Of a stretch of DNA of 64,000 nucleotides, positions 54,898 through 63,737 are shown piece after piece. The notes beneath the pieces were generated by a model. It did not search any database, was not told where the DNA came from, and saw only the letters and a list, made by a program, of their open reading frames with translations. The number at the start of each line of letters is the position of its first letter. The first letter of the stretch is position 1. This DNA is from Bin5 sp022821545 (GTDB lineage Bacteria > Chloroflexota > Anaerolineae > Caldilineales > Caldilineaceae), in NCBI GenBank assembly GCA_963664085.2, contig CAXXLO010000002.1, forward strand, positions 1,922,001 to 1,986,000, in the 5' to 3' direction. The translations under genes were made by a program, and so were the position numbers.

Positions 54898-54958
54898 TTC
54901 TTATGCGGCTTTCCGTTTTTGTGCGAGTCGATGCGCAAAAAGCGCTGCGCATACTGTG

Positions 54959-55006
54959 TTCAGGCATTGCCATTCGGCAACAGGTTCAGGCATTGCCATT
55001 CGGCAA
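54959..55006. repeat. 22-bp direct repeat forming two hairpins
   Basis: TTCAGGCATTGCCATTCGGCAA occurs at 54959-54980 and 54985-55006. Each copy contains a stem TTGCC-ATTC-GGCAA. It lies between hflX and the dehydrogenase gene, both on the minus strand. Confidence 0.85.
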
Positions 55007-55051
55007 TAGCGTTCGGCTGTACGCTGAATGTCAGCGTTCTGCCCGGCCCTG

Positions 55052-56512
55052 CTATGGCAGTTCTGTCGGAAGGCTGTCCTGTCCCGCCACACTCCAGGCC
55101 TGCACGCGGCCGGCCAGATGGGCGGGCAGCCTGCCCTCGATCAGTGTGCCCTGCTCGGTAAATTCCTCCCGCTCGACGCGGCCGTGCTCATAGATCAGGG
55201 AGACCAGTTCGCCCTTGCTGTAAGGGAGCAACAGCCGCAACGGCGTCATCGTTTCCTGCAGCTTGCCGTCCACTGCCGCCAGCAGTGCGGGGATGCCTTC
55301 TCCGGTGCGGGCGCTGATGGGTACAGGAGACGGGTACTCCTGCAGGGCGCGTCGCAACTGGGCTTCAAGGGCGGGTTTTCCCTGCCCCCCGGCGTTGACA
55401 AGGTCGATCTTGTTCAGCGCGGTCACAAGGGGTTTGTCACCGGCGCCCAGCTCCTCCAGCATCTCTTCAACTGCGCTTACCTGTTCGTCGGCGTTGGCGT
55501 GCGAGATGTCCACGACATGCAGCAACAGGTCCGCTTCCGTGATCTCCTCCAGGGTTGCCCGGAATGCGGCCACGAGCGCGGTGGGCAGCTTCTGGATGAA
55601 ACCGACGGTGTCGGTGAACAGGGCGATGCGTGCGCTCGGCAGGTCCACGCGACGGGTGGTCGGGTCCAGGGTGGCAAACAGTTGGTCCTGGGCCAGAACG
55701 CTGGCATCGCTGACCGCGTTCAAGAGCGTGCTCTTGCCGGCGTTTGTGTAGCCAACCACAACGACGACCGGCGTCGACGACTTCTGGCGGCGCTGTCGGT
55801 AGCGTTCGCGATGGTGACGGACGTCATCCAGCTCGCGCTTGAGATGGGCAATCCGGCGGCCGATCTCCCGCCGGTCCACTTCCAGTTGCGTTTCACCGGG
55901 TCCGCGCACTCCGACCCCGCCGCTGGCGCCGCCGGCGCGTCCACCGGCCTGCCGCGCCAGGTGGGTCCAGGCCCGGGTGAGCCGGGGAAGGCGGTACTCG
56001 TATTGCGCCAGCTCCACCTGAACGGCACCCTCTTTGGTCTTGGCATGGCGGGCGAAGATGTCCAGGATCAGGGCGGTGCGGTCGATCACCTTCACCTCCT
56101 GGCCGAGGACCTGCTCGATTTCGCGCTGCTGGCGGGGGGAAAGCTCTTCATCGAAGATGACGACATTCGCGCCCAATTCCAGGACCAGCGTCTTCAGTTC
56201 GCCCAGTTTGCCGGCGCCGATGAAGGTGGCCGGGTGGGGATGCTGGAGCCTCTGGGTCAGCTCTCCCTGGACCTCCAGGCCCGCGGTCTCCGCCAGCAGG
56301 CCGAGCTCGGTGAGAGAGTCCTCCATAGAGAGGATGCCGGGCTGACGCGCGAGGCTGACGCCGACGAGCACAGCCGTCTCCTCCGGCTTGTCGGTCAGGA
56401 TCAGGCCATGGTCATCGCGCACGACTGCGTGAACGCCGCCTTCGCCTGCGCCGGTGAAATCATCTACCGCCGTAAGGCCGCCTGAACGGTTTTCGTGTTG
56501 ATTTTCTGACAT
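55052..56512 (-). CDS. hflX: GTPase HflX
   Basis: A 486-residue ribosome-associated GTPase. The N-terminal HflX domain has THPATFIGAGKLGELK-like NVVIFDEELSPRQQREIEQV and RTALILDIFARHAKTKEGA; the glycine-rich GGRAGGASGGVGVRGPGETQ precedes the G domain with GYTNAGKSTLLNAV (P-loop), DTVGFIQKLP and NKID. It rescues or splits ribosomes under stress. ATG 56512 has AAAGG upstream; an in-frame ATG at 56542 is possible. Confidence 0.93.
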   Translation of the reverse strand: MSENQHENRSGGLTAVDDFTGAGEGGVHAVVRDDHGLILTDKPEETAVLVGVSLARQPGILSMEDSLTELGLLAETAGLEVQGELTQRLQHPHPATFIGAGKLGELKTLVLELGANVVIFDEELSPRQQREIEQVLGQEVKVIDRTALILDIFARHAKTKEGAVQVELAQYEYRLPRLTRAWTHLARQAGGRAGGASGGVGVRGPGETQLEVDRREIGRRIAHLKRELDDVRHHRERYRQRRQKSSTPVVVVVGYTNAGKSTLLNAVSDASVLAQDQLFATLDPTTRRVDLPSARIALFTDTVGFIQKLPTALVAAFRATLEEITEADLLLHVVDISHANADEQVSAVEEMLEELGAGDKPLVTALNKIDLVNAGGQGKPALEAQLRRALQEYPSPVPISARTGEGIPALLAAVDGKLQETMTPLRLLLPYSKGELVSLIYEHGRVEREEFTEQGTLIEGRLPAHLAGRVQAWSVAGQDSLPTELP

Positions 56513-56739
56513 TCGGTTAACTGTGCCTTTCACAGCGTTCATCCAAAGGGGGATTTCATTGTGCCCGCTGACAGGCTAACGCTGTACTACAGTGGAAGGG
56601 ATCCAAACGCAAACCGCCGCCGCGCCGCGAAGACGGTTTCCATCGGATGCGAATCCAAGTTCAATCACAGGCTGTTCGGTGGAGGGCATCTGCTGCGCCT
56701 CCAATTGCGAGAGGGCGGCCCGTCAAGCTACCGTCCACA

Positions 56740-57357
56740 AGATGGTTTGGCCAGGAGAGCGCTGCTGACAAAGGTGGCGACGAGCAGAGCCGCGGCAAGC
56801 CAGCCCCGGCAAGATTTGCCTATTGTACACGATTTCGTCATTTCGCGCCCGTCGGGGAAGCTGGCGTTGGCAGCGTTCCCACTGCGCTCTTTATGCTGAT
56901 CGGCGGATCGGTTGTGGATCGCGCTTCACCGCGTCCGATTCTCCAGGTCAGCAACCTAGCGCGCATTTTCTTGGGATCCGTCTCGGCGGCGCTGGCGCTG
57001 CCTGTCCCCAAAAGGCGCTTGGGACACATTCTTGTCGGCACATATGTCCTGAGCGGCTTTCTGATCATGCCTTTTGGCTATTTGAGAGCAACGTGGCTGG
57101 CCGCCAGCCTGGTTGTCGTAATCGGAGTCATGGGAGGATACACGAACATCACTTTCACGACCTGGCTGCAGACGCGGACGCCCCAAAGAATGCTGGGACG
57201 CGTGATGAGCCTGCTTATGATTGCGTCAATCGGTCTTTCGCCGTTTTTAAACGCGGTGTCAGGGGCGCTTATCAAGTTGAGTTTGGGCTGGGTCTTTGTG
57301 GGCGCGGGGGCTATGATGGCAGTTCTTGCGGTGGTCGCCGGGATGGAGATGGCGTAG
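56740..57357 (+). pseudogene. MFS transporter, internally deleted
   Basis: The 3' part encodes the last helices of an MFS permease (FGYLRATWLAASLVVVIGVM, NITFTTWLQTRTPQRMLGRV, SLLMIASIGLSPFLNAVSGA). It is preceded by an N-terminal-type segment LFMLIGGSVVDRASPRPILQ. The central half of a normal ~400-residue protein is missing, and no start is convincing. The 56543-56739 spacer shows no gene. Confidence 0.72.
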
Positions 57358-57410
57358 GGGGGAAGATGCGTCGCCTGGCATCTCTTTCGCCCAAGAGGAA
57401 ATCGGACAGT

Positions 57411-59294
57411 CTACCCCAGCAGCGATAACAACCCCAGCAGCCCTGGTAACGCAAGAAGCAACATACATCCACTTTGACGCGGGGAAGATTGGTCTTTGGA
57501 GACAGTAGGCGTGCTGGCGGGATTAACTGGCGGGGAAGATTGGTCCTTGGGGACAGTGGGGGTCCTTGCGTGTTTAACTGGCTGGTAGCAAGGGGCGTAT
57601 GGAAACCGATTTGACCAGGTGATCTCAATCTGGTTAGCCGAAAGTAGTCGCTTGAGCAACCCGATGGCCTGCTCTTGTTCTATCTTCAGGATTGCGGCCA
57701 CTTCTCGAGAGGTCAACGAATTCTGTTTCAGATTCTTCAAGACTATCTCAACTGATCTCTTTTCAGTCTGTCGAACTCTGGCTTCCGCATCTGTTCGTTT
57801 TTTGACCATCTTGCGAGCCGCCGCTGCCGCTGAGGACCATTCCTTCGCTTTCAGACGAGCCTCCATTTGGGCTGCATTCTGCTTTCTTGACAGCTGTTGA
57901 ACCGTCTCTTTCGCTGCGGCAAGCTTCTTGCTTAACTGCTGGGCCGCAGAATCTGCTGCCGCGCATTCCTTAGCTAACTGTCGGGATTTGTTTTGTGCTG
58001 CATTGCGTTCTTTTGATATTTGTTGGACTTTCGAAACCGCTGCATTGCATTCTTTAGCTAACTGTTGGACTTTCGATTTCGATGCGACGCGTTCTCTCTC
58101 TGACTTCCGAGCATCCGGCTCCGCTAGCTTCCATTCCTTTACCTTCTGTCGAGCAGCAACTCCCGCCGCTTTTCTGTCCTCATTCGTCGCGACAACAGTA
58201 GTATAGGACCATCCCTTCACCTGGAAGCCAGTGGGGTAATGATCTGTTCTTCTCAACAAGATTTCTTCAATTATTCCCGATTCCTCCAATTGCCTCAACC
58301 ATGTGACTGCCTGCTCCTCACTGACTCCAATGACTTTTCCCACTTCGTCAGGGGTTAAGGGATCTAATTTCAGGATCTGCACAATAGATGCTTTTACTTC
58401 CTCACCTCTTTGGCGGGCGATTTTTGCAGCTTGAGCCTTAAGTCGGAGGATTTCACGGGCTGCGGTCAGGTCAACTGCATTCTGGCGCACAACAGCTTCC
58501 GCTGCGTCCAAGTCAATTACTTTCTGGCGAGCAACAGTTTCCGCTGCAGCCAAGTCAGTTTTCTTCTGACGAGCAGTCTCTCTCGCTGCATTCCAGTCCG
58601 TTGCCAAATGTCGAGCGACCGCCTTCGCCGCTTCCTGATCCTCCTTTAATGAAGGGTTCTGTCCTGATTGGGCGGCCTTAAGGATTGAAGACAAACTCTC
58701 AATCGTCCAGCGAGCGGCCTCAGTCGAAAGGCCATACCTCCTCTGAAAGCGTTGGGAAAGCTGTTGCCTTTCGTCTGTGCCATCCAGATGTTGGACCAAT
58801 AGTTCGGCGGGTATATGCCCTCGCAAAGCGTGGACTAACAGGAATCGTTCTCTCCAGGACGACCCACAGAGGTCGGCCAGGAGGGCATTCATACGCTCAG
58901 GATCTTCGAGGAGAGCGGGCCCGTATTCAGCCAGCAGCCGGCGCAACGCGATTAGTGGAGCCTGGGAAAACTGTGTATGACTGCCATTGCGGGAGGTATT
59001 TGGTTGTGGTGGAACGAGATCTAAGGCCTCGAACCAACTCACAGTCGCCCAATGCGCCGCCTCAGAAGAAAAGCCGTAACGCCTCTGTAAATTCTGAGGA
59101 ATTTGATGTCCGTAGCCTGCGCTATCTCGCGAATTGGACAAAAGTTCGGCCGCGTGAAACAGGAGAAAGCGCTCACAGCGATAAGGTCCCCACAGGTCGG
59201 CTAAGAGAGCATCTAAACGCGCGGGGTCATTTAGCAGTGTCGGACCGAAGTCTGTGAGCAGTTGACGTAAAATGCGCCTCGGGAGTGGGTGCAT
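57411..59294 (-). CDS. Coiled-coil/winged-helix protein B of a TerY-P-type operon
   Basis: A 627-residue protein. It has two copies of a ~95-residue helical domain (1-95 and 113-208) of the form RRxL-x-LL-x3-GPxLLxDPxR-x2-ALLADL-x-G...ERFLL-x-HAL...YG-S-EAA-W. A coiled coil follows (~215-300), then a winged helix (LDPLTPDEVGKVIGVSEEQA), a second coiled coil (~380-535) and a C-terminal winged helix (NSLTSREVAAILKIEQEQAI). It is a paralog of the upstream gene. The first 17 bp around its start copy the kinase/first-paralog junction, pointing to tandem duplication. Function unknown. Confidence 0.72.
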   Translation of the reverse strand: MHPLPRRILRQLLTDFGPTLLNDPARLDALLADLWGPYRCERFLLFHAAELLSNSRDSAGYGHQIPQNLQRRYGFSSEAAHWATVSWFEALDLVPPQPNTSRNGSHTQFSQAPLIALRRLLAEYGPALLEDPERMNALLADLCGSSWRERFLLVHALRGHIPAELLVQHLDGTDERQQLSQRFQRRYGLSTEAARWTIESLSSILKAAQSGQNPSLKEDQEAAKAVARHLATDWNAARETARQKKTDLAAAETVARQKVIDLDAAEAVVRQNAVDLTAAREILRLKAQAAKIARQRGEEVKASIVQILKLDPLTPDEVGKVIGVSEEQAVTWLRQLEESGIIEEILLRRTDHYPTGFQVKGWSYTTVVATNEDRKAAGVAARQKVKEWKLAEPDARKSERERVASKSKVQQLAKECNAAVSKVQQISKERNAAQNKSRQLAKECAAADSAAQQLSKKLAAAKETVQQLSRKQNAAQMEARLKAKEWSSAAAAARKMVKKRTDAEARVRQTEKRSVEIVLKNLKQNSLTSREVAAILKIEQEQAIGLLKRLLSANQIEITWSNRFPYAPCYQPVKHARTPTVPKDQSSPPVNPASTPTVSKDQSSPRQSGCMLLLALPGLLGLLSLLG

Positions 59295-59344
59295 CGCTAG
59301 AAGTTTCTTCCGTACTAACTATTTGGTCCTCTCCGCCAAACCTT

Positions 59345-61348
59345 TTACAAGCCTTCTCCTGCAGTTGCAAGAGAACTCAAATGTTCCTTATTCTGGTAAC
59401 AAGGACTGTCTGGAGATCGTTCCAACCGTATGGATTCTACCTTGCCCGCTGCCTGCAAACGTCTAAGCCATGAGATAGTCAGTTCATGCTCACGGTCCAA
59501 GAAGGCAGCCACCTCGCGCGAGGTCATGGGGGTGTTGTTCAAGACTTGCAGTGTGACTTCCTCCAACGCTATCACGCGAGCAGCTTTTTCGGCCACGGAT
59601 TGCTCCTCGGCCTTAAGTTGGGCGGCCGTTGCGGCTGCTAACTGCTCATCGGCCTTCTGTTGAGCGACGTTCACGGCAGCGGCCCGCTCTTCAGCCTTCA
59701 CGTGAGCGGCCTTTTCGGCAGCGGCCCATTCAAACATTTTCTGTCGAGCCGCTTCTTTGGCCGCGACCCATTCCTTTATCTTTTGCAAGACCATTGTTTC
59801 GGCCGATACCCATTCTACTGTCCTTTGATGTTCCGCTGTTTTTGTTTCGACCAGATCTTCGGTCTTCCGCAAGACCACCGCTTCGGCGGCGGCCAACTCC
59901 TCTGTCTTCTGGCGCTCCGCCACTTTTGCTTCGCTCCATGCCGCTATCTTCTGATGTTCCGCCACTTTCGTCTCGATCCACTCTTCAGCCTTTTGCAAAA
60001 CCGCATCTTCCGCTGCACCCCATTCTTTTGCCTTTTGATGATCCGCGGCTTCGGTCGCAACCCATTCCTTGGCCTTGGTCAAGGCCGTCTCCTGCGCTGC
60101 GATTGTCTCATTGGCCCTCGCCAGGGACGTCGCTTTTTCTGCGTTCCTTTTCTTAGCTGTCCGATATACGGCCTCTTCAGCTGCTTCCCCTACCTTTGCC
60201 TTGTGAGCAGCCACGGCTTTCGCTTCGATTTGCTCTTTGGCTTTCTGACGAACTGCTTCTGCGGCTAGTTCTCGTTTCTCTGCCTTTTGACGAGCTACAA
60301 CTACCGTTTCTATCTGCTCTTTGGCTTTCTGACGAACTGCTTCTTCGGCTGCCTCTCGCTCCTCTGCCTTTTGGCGAGCCTTGGCAACCGCGTCGTCGTG
60401 CTCTCTGGCTTTCTGACGAACTGCTTTTTCGGCTGCTTCTCGCACCTTTGCCTTCTGACGAGCCGCAACGACCGCTTCGTCGTGCTCTCTGGCTTTTTGG
60501 CGCGCCATAACTTCAGTTGAGACCCAAGTCTTGGATCGAGGGTCATGTCGGCGAATCCGCAACATGATTTCGTCCACAAACGGAAGAGATTTGCCTGTTG
60601 TTGTAAGGGTCTGTGCCGGCGGAGCGAAATTCAGGGCGAAGTAGCAACTCTCAACCGCCCACCGCGCGGCTTCAGCCGAGAAACCATACAAACTCTGTAA
60701 ATGCTGGGACAGCCAGAATGCGTGGATTGCGTTCCCGTGCGGGTGAATTACATGTGCTGCGAGGGCGCGCTCCCGCGGCGCGTGGACTAGCAACAGCTGA
60801 GCAGGAACATGCTCCCGCAACGCGTGGGCCAATACCAGTCGGGTAGGAATACTCTCTCGCAAAGCGTGGAACAACAAAAACCGTTCTCTGGGAAATGGGC
60901 CGCATAAGTCGGCTATCAGTGCATCCACGCGCTCCGGATCATTGAGTAGATTCGGCCCGGATTCTGTGAACAACTCGCTTAGCGTGCGCCGGGGGATTTC
61001 GGAAAGCGTCGAGTGACCGCCATCAGAATTTTCCGTGACGTTGTGGCTTTTATTTGTAGAAGCAACACTTAGGGCGAAGGACCAACTCTCGACCGCCCAA
61101 GCCGCGGCCTCTGCAGAAAAGCAGTACCGCTTCTGTAACCGCTGGGCGCAAGCTCCGAGCCATTGCGCGTCAGTCCAGTTTGCAACAGATTTGCGCTGCC
61201 GCAGCGCGTGGACCAGCAGAAAGCGTTCACAGCGTTGGGGGCCGCAGAGGTCGGCCAGGAATGCATCCACGCGTGCGGGTTCATTCAGTAGAGAAGGCCC
61301 GTGGTCTGCTAACAGTTGGCCTAGAACGCGCCGCGGATGTGGGTGCAT
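59345..61348 (-). CDS. Coiled-coil/winged-helix protein A of a TerY-P-type operon
   Basis: A 667-residue protein with two helical domains (1-95 and ~115-250, the second with an inserted ALREHVPAQLLLVHAPRER repeat). A ~300-residue coiled coil of near-repeating units such as ARQKAKVREAAEKAVRQKAR follows, then a C-terminal winged helix (NTPMTSREVAAFLDREHELT). It starts 2 bp after the kinase stop, so expression is tied to the triad. The design suggests a long rod with an assembly or sensing head and a nucleic-acid-binding end. No catalytic motif is seen. The family is not one I can name. Confidence 0.74.
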   Translation of the reverse strand: MHPHPRRVLGQLLADHGPSLLNEPARVDAFLADLCGPQRCERFLLVHALRQRKSVANWTDAQWLGACAQRLQKRYCFSAEAAAWAVESWSFALSVASTNKSHNVTENSDGGHSTLSEIPRRTLSELFTESGPNLLNDPERVDALIADLCGPFPRERFLLFHALRESIPTRLVLAHALREHVPAQLLLVHAPRERALAAHVIHPHGNAIHAFWLSQHLQSLYGFSAEAARWAVESCYFALNFAPPAQTLTTTGKSLPFVDEIMLRIRRHDPRSKTWVSTEVMARQKAREHDEAVVAARQKAKVREAAEKAVRQKAREHDDAVAKARQKAEEREAAEEAVRQKAKEQIETVVVARQKAEKRELAAEAVRQKAKEQIEAKAVAAHKAKVGEAAEEAVYRTAKKRNAEKATSLARANETIAAQETALTKAKEWVATEAADHQKAKEWGAAEDAVLQKAEEWIETKVAEHQKIAAWSEAKVAERQKTEELAAAEAVVLRKTEDLVETKTAEHQRTVEWVSAETMVLQKIKEWVAAKEAARQKMFEWAAAEKAAHVKAEERAAAVNVAQQKADEQLAAATAAQLKAEEQSVAEKAARVIALEEVTLQVLNNTPMTSREVAAFLDREHELTISWLRRLQAAGKVESIRLERSPDSPCYQNKEHLSSLATAGEGL

Positions 61349-61350
61349 CG

Positions 61351-62697
61351 CTAGAAGCGCACTTCTCCTTCTCGACTACCGAACTGAATTCTCAGTCCGG
61401 ACGAAAGAGTGACAGTCTTTCCCAGTTCCACGTCTTTAACCTCTCCGGCAGCGTTTTGGCTTGTCCACTTTTCTGCCGAGTGGTTACGCAGGCCCCAGAC
61501 CCGTGGATTCTTCGGATGCTGAGTGACTTCCGCGACCGGGACTTCAAAGTTGTAGCTGTGTTCTGCGTTGAAGTGATGAGGGTAGAGCAGTGTGTCGTGG
61601 TTGAGCATTACCACATCTTTGCCGTCGATACGCATGCGCGGTGGCAAATGGTGCGATGATTTGCACGACCAGCAAACTGAAGAGGTACCATCAGAGTTGT
61701 CTAGCGCGCCTGTGCTGTAGAAGTTTTCTTTATTGCAGTTCTGGCAATAGAATATTGAATCTCTCAGGCGGATCAGTGCGCTGCTCCACTGGTTCTCGCG
61801 TGCCCTTTTGTCGGGGTAATGGAGTCCTTCGGTAAATGTGAGAACAAAGAGTTCCTGCAAAAAGCGAGGATACAGGTCCCACAGGGCCAGCGCATTGTCG
61901 TGGTAGCCGGGAAGAGGACGGTTGCTTCTATCGTCAGGGTCGAATATGAACAGGGGTGAGGTCCCGTACAGATCAGCCATGGCCTGAGGATCGAAAATAG
62001 GAATCTGCGTTTCTTTTGCCCCTTCAAGTGGATGATGGTTGACAAGCATGTAAAAGAGAAGTATCGCCAAAGAGAAGAGATCGGTCTGGGTTCTTGGGCC
62101 GGCCTCGCCGCGCACGATCTCTGGCGCCATGAATCGGGGTGTGCCTCTGATTGCTCCACCGCGACCGTCGTCTACACTCACATTGTCGTTGTCACAAATC
62201 TGAATTTCGCCGCTTGCGGGATCGAAGAAGACGTTGCCGAACGAAATGTCGCGATAGCAAAACCCTCGTGCATGGAGCTGTAGGTAGTTATGCGCCAATT
62301 CGAAACCGGCTGTCACCAAGGCGCGGTATGTCGGTACAGTCTGACGCGTCACAAGATCTGTGATGCCGAAAAAGCGTTCCTCTCGTAGTGGCATCACATA
62401 CCCAAAGTCACTTTGCTTGGCTCCCCCATGTAACAGTGCTTCGGGCCACAGAAAGCGGTCGCTGGGGGGACCGGTGTCGATTGCGTGCTCTAGCCGTGCC
62501 TGCAAATCTGGGTCCACACGTACGTAATGAGGGAAGAACCACTTTAGGGCCACCGGCTTATGTGTGCCTCTTCTAACCACTGGCCGTGCGCGATAAACCT
62601 CCCCTTGTCCGCCGCCGCCAAGAAAAGCCTCGATTTCATAGGAGAATTCTGTGGACAGCGTATGTACTTTCTCGCCGGGATTCAGTAGTTGGTTCAT
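61351..62697 (-). CDS. Ser/Thr protein kinase with C-terminal zinc ribbon (TerY-P triad)
   Basis: A 448-residue kinase. Glycine loop LGGGGQGEVYRA (~26-37), Lys52 in VALKWF, catalytic YRDISFGN (Asp150), an atypical metal motif CDND (169-171, in place of DFG) and FMAPEIVRG (~190). A zinc ribbon (Cys318, 321, 342, 345) and a beta-rich tail (VAEVTQHPKNPRVWGLRNHS) follow. The HRD-to-YRD and DFG-to-DND changes are shared, to my knowledge, by kinases of TerY-P triads. The phosphatase is upstream and the coiled-coil proteins downstream; these are candidate substrates. Confidence 0.87.
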   Translation of the reverse strand: MNQLLNPGEKVHTLSTEFSYEIEAFLGGGGQGEVYRARPVVRRGTHKPVALKWFFPHYVRVDPDLQARLEHAIDTGPPSDRFLWPEALLHGGAKQSDFGYVMPLREERFFGITDLVTRQTVPTYRALVTAGFELAHNYLQLHARGFCYRDISFGNVFFDPASGEIQICDNDNVSVDDGRGGAIRGTPRFMAPEIVRGEAGPRTQTDLFSLAILLFYMLVNHHPLEGAKETQIPIFDPQAMADLYGTSPLFIFDPDDRSNRPLPGYHDNALALWDLYPRFLQELFVLTFTEGLHYPDKRARENQWSSALIRLRDSIFYCQNCNKENFYSTGALDNSDGTSSVCWSCKSSHHLPPRMRIDGKDVVMLNHDTLLYPHHFNAEHSYNFEVPVAEVTQHPKNPRVWGLRNHSAEKWTSQNAAGEVKDVELGKTVTLSSGLRIQFGSREGEVRF

Positions 62698-62756
62698 TTT
62701 AGGGTAGAGGATTTAGGGGAAGAATAGAATGCATCGGCTCCAGTCGATTTCTGCGA

Positions 62757-63737
62757 CTAGCCTATGTTTGCGGCAATGACGACGGAAATGTCATCACCGC
62801 TCCCACCTTTGGATGTGGCCTTCAGCCAGTCGGGCAACTGGCTGGCAACCGCTTCGGGGCCATCCTGCCGAATGGCATTGTAGAGGTCCGAGGCGACCTC
62901 TCTAAAATCCTCGTCATCGGCGAAAGAGTTGGCATAGCCGTCGGTCGCCAGCATGACGAAGACTGGGGGTTTCTCGACTATCGGCTGAAAATGGATGCGG
63001 ACAAAGCGCCAAGCCTCTTTCAAACATAAGGAGGTCGTGTAATTGGCAAGCAGATGGTTGTCAGCCGGGAATGGGGGGCGTACCACTTCTCCTTCTGCCG
63101 TGCCTGTCAAAACATCGCCATCTCCTAACTGGATGTAGATGTGAAATTCCGGCGTAAGAAGAGCCGCCAGTAGGGTAGTGCCATAGAGCTGCTCAATGCG
63201 AGTATCAACCTCGGCTACATTAGGCTTCGCGGTTTCTATATTATTGGCGTCCGACGTCTCGTCCTCCGAGATTGGATTGTCGGTTGCGTGCTCATATACG
63301 GATGCCCGCCACCGGCTTACGAGAAGCTTCGGCATCTGTTCGTTGAGTTGTCGTTTGAACTGAGACAGATCACTATGAGCGTAACTGTCAAGAATCCGTG
63401 GTATCACTTCGCTTACCAGCAGCATCTGGGTTTCTTCGACCGCTCGGCGGGAGCCAATATGACTACGCGTATACTCGCTGCCGCCGTGGCCATCGGCCAC
63501 GCAAAGCACAGCGAGCGGCCTTTCTCCCTCAGCTAGCCACCATTTCAGCGCGTCCTGATTGGGTTCATCATTACGCTCATGGATGGCGCCGCACACCGTC
63601 GCGCTAACCACTCCCCCGTCACAGGTCCTGGTCGCAGAGTACGACGCGATTTCGTCACTGCTCTCTTGTGCTGGGATCTTGCCGAGGAACGGCGCTGACC
63701 CCCTGTTCTCACCTACGCCTCCTTTATTACCAGTCAT
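62757..63737 (-). CDS. PP2C-family protein phosphatase (TerY-P triad)
   Basis: A 326-residue PP2C enzyme: ERNDEPNQDALKWW, VLCVADGHGGSEYT (metal Asp), YIQLGDGDVLTG, MLATDGYANSF and GGSGDDISVVIAAN provide the metal-binding Asp residues. It reverses Ser/Thr phosphorylation and would oppose the adjacent kinase. Its start overlaps the end of the vWA gene by 11 bp. Confidence 0.9.
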   Translation of the reverse strand: MTGNKGGVGENRGSAPFLGKIPAQESSDEIASYSATRTCDGGVVSATVCGAIHERNDEPNQDALKWWLAEGERPLAVLCVADGHGGSEYTRSHIGSRRAVEETQMLLVSEVIPRILDSYAHSDLSQFKRQLNEQMPKLLVSRWRASVYEHATDNPISEDETSDANNIETAKPNVAEVDTRIEQLYGTTLLAALLTPEFHIYIQLGDGDVLTGTAEGEVVRPPFPADNHLLANYTTSLCLKEAWRFVRIHFQPIVEKPPVFVMLATDGYANSFADDEDFREVASDLYNAIRQDGPEAVASQLPDWLKATSKGGSGDDISVVIAANIG

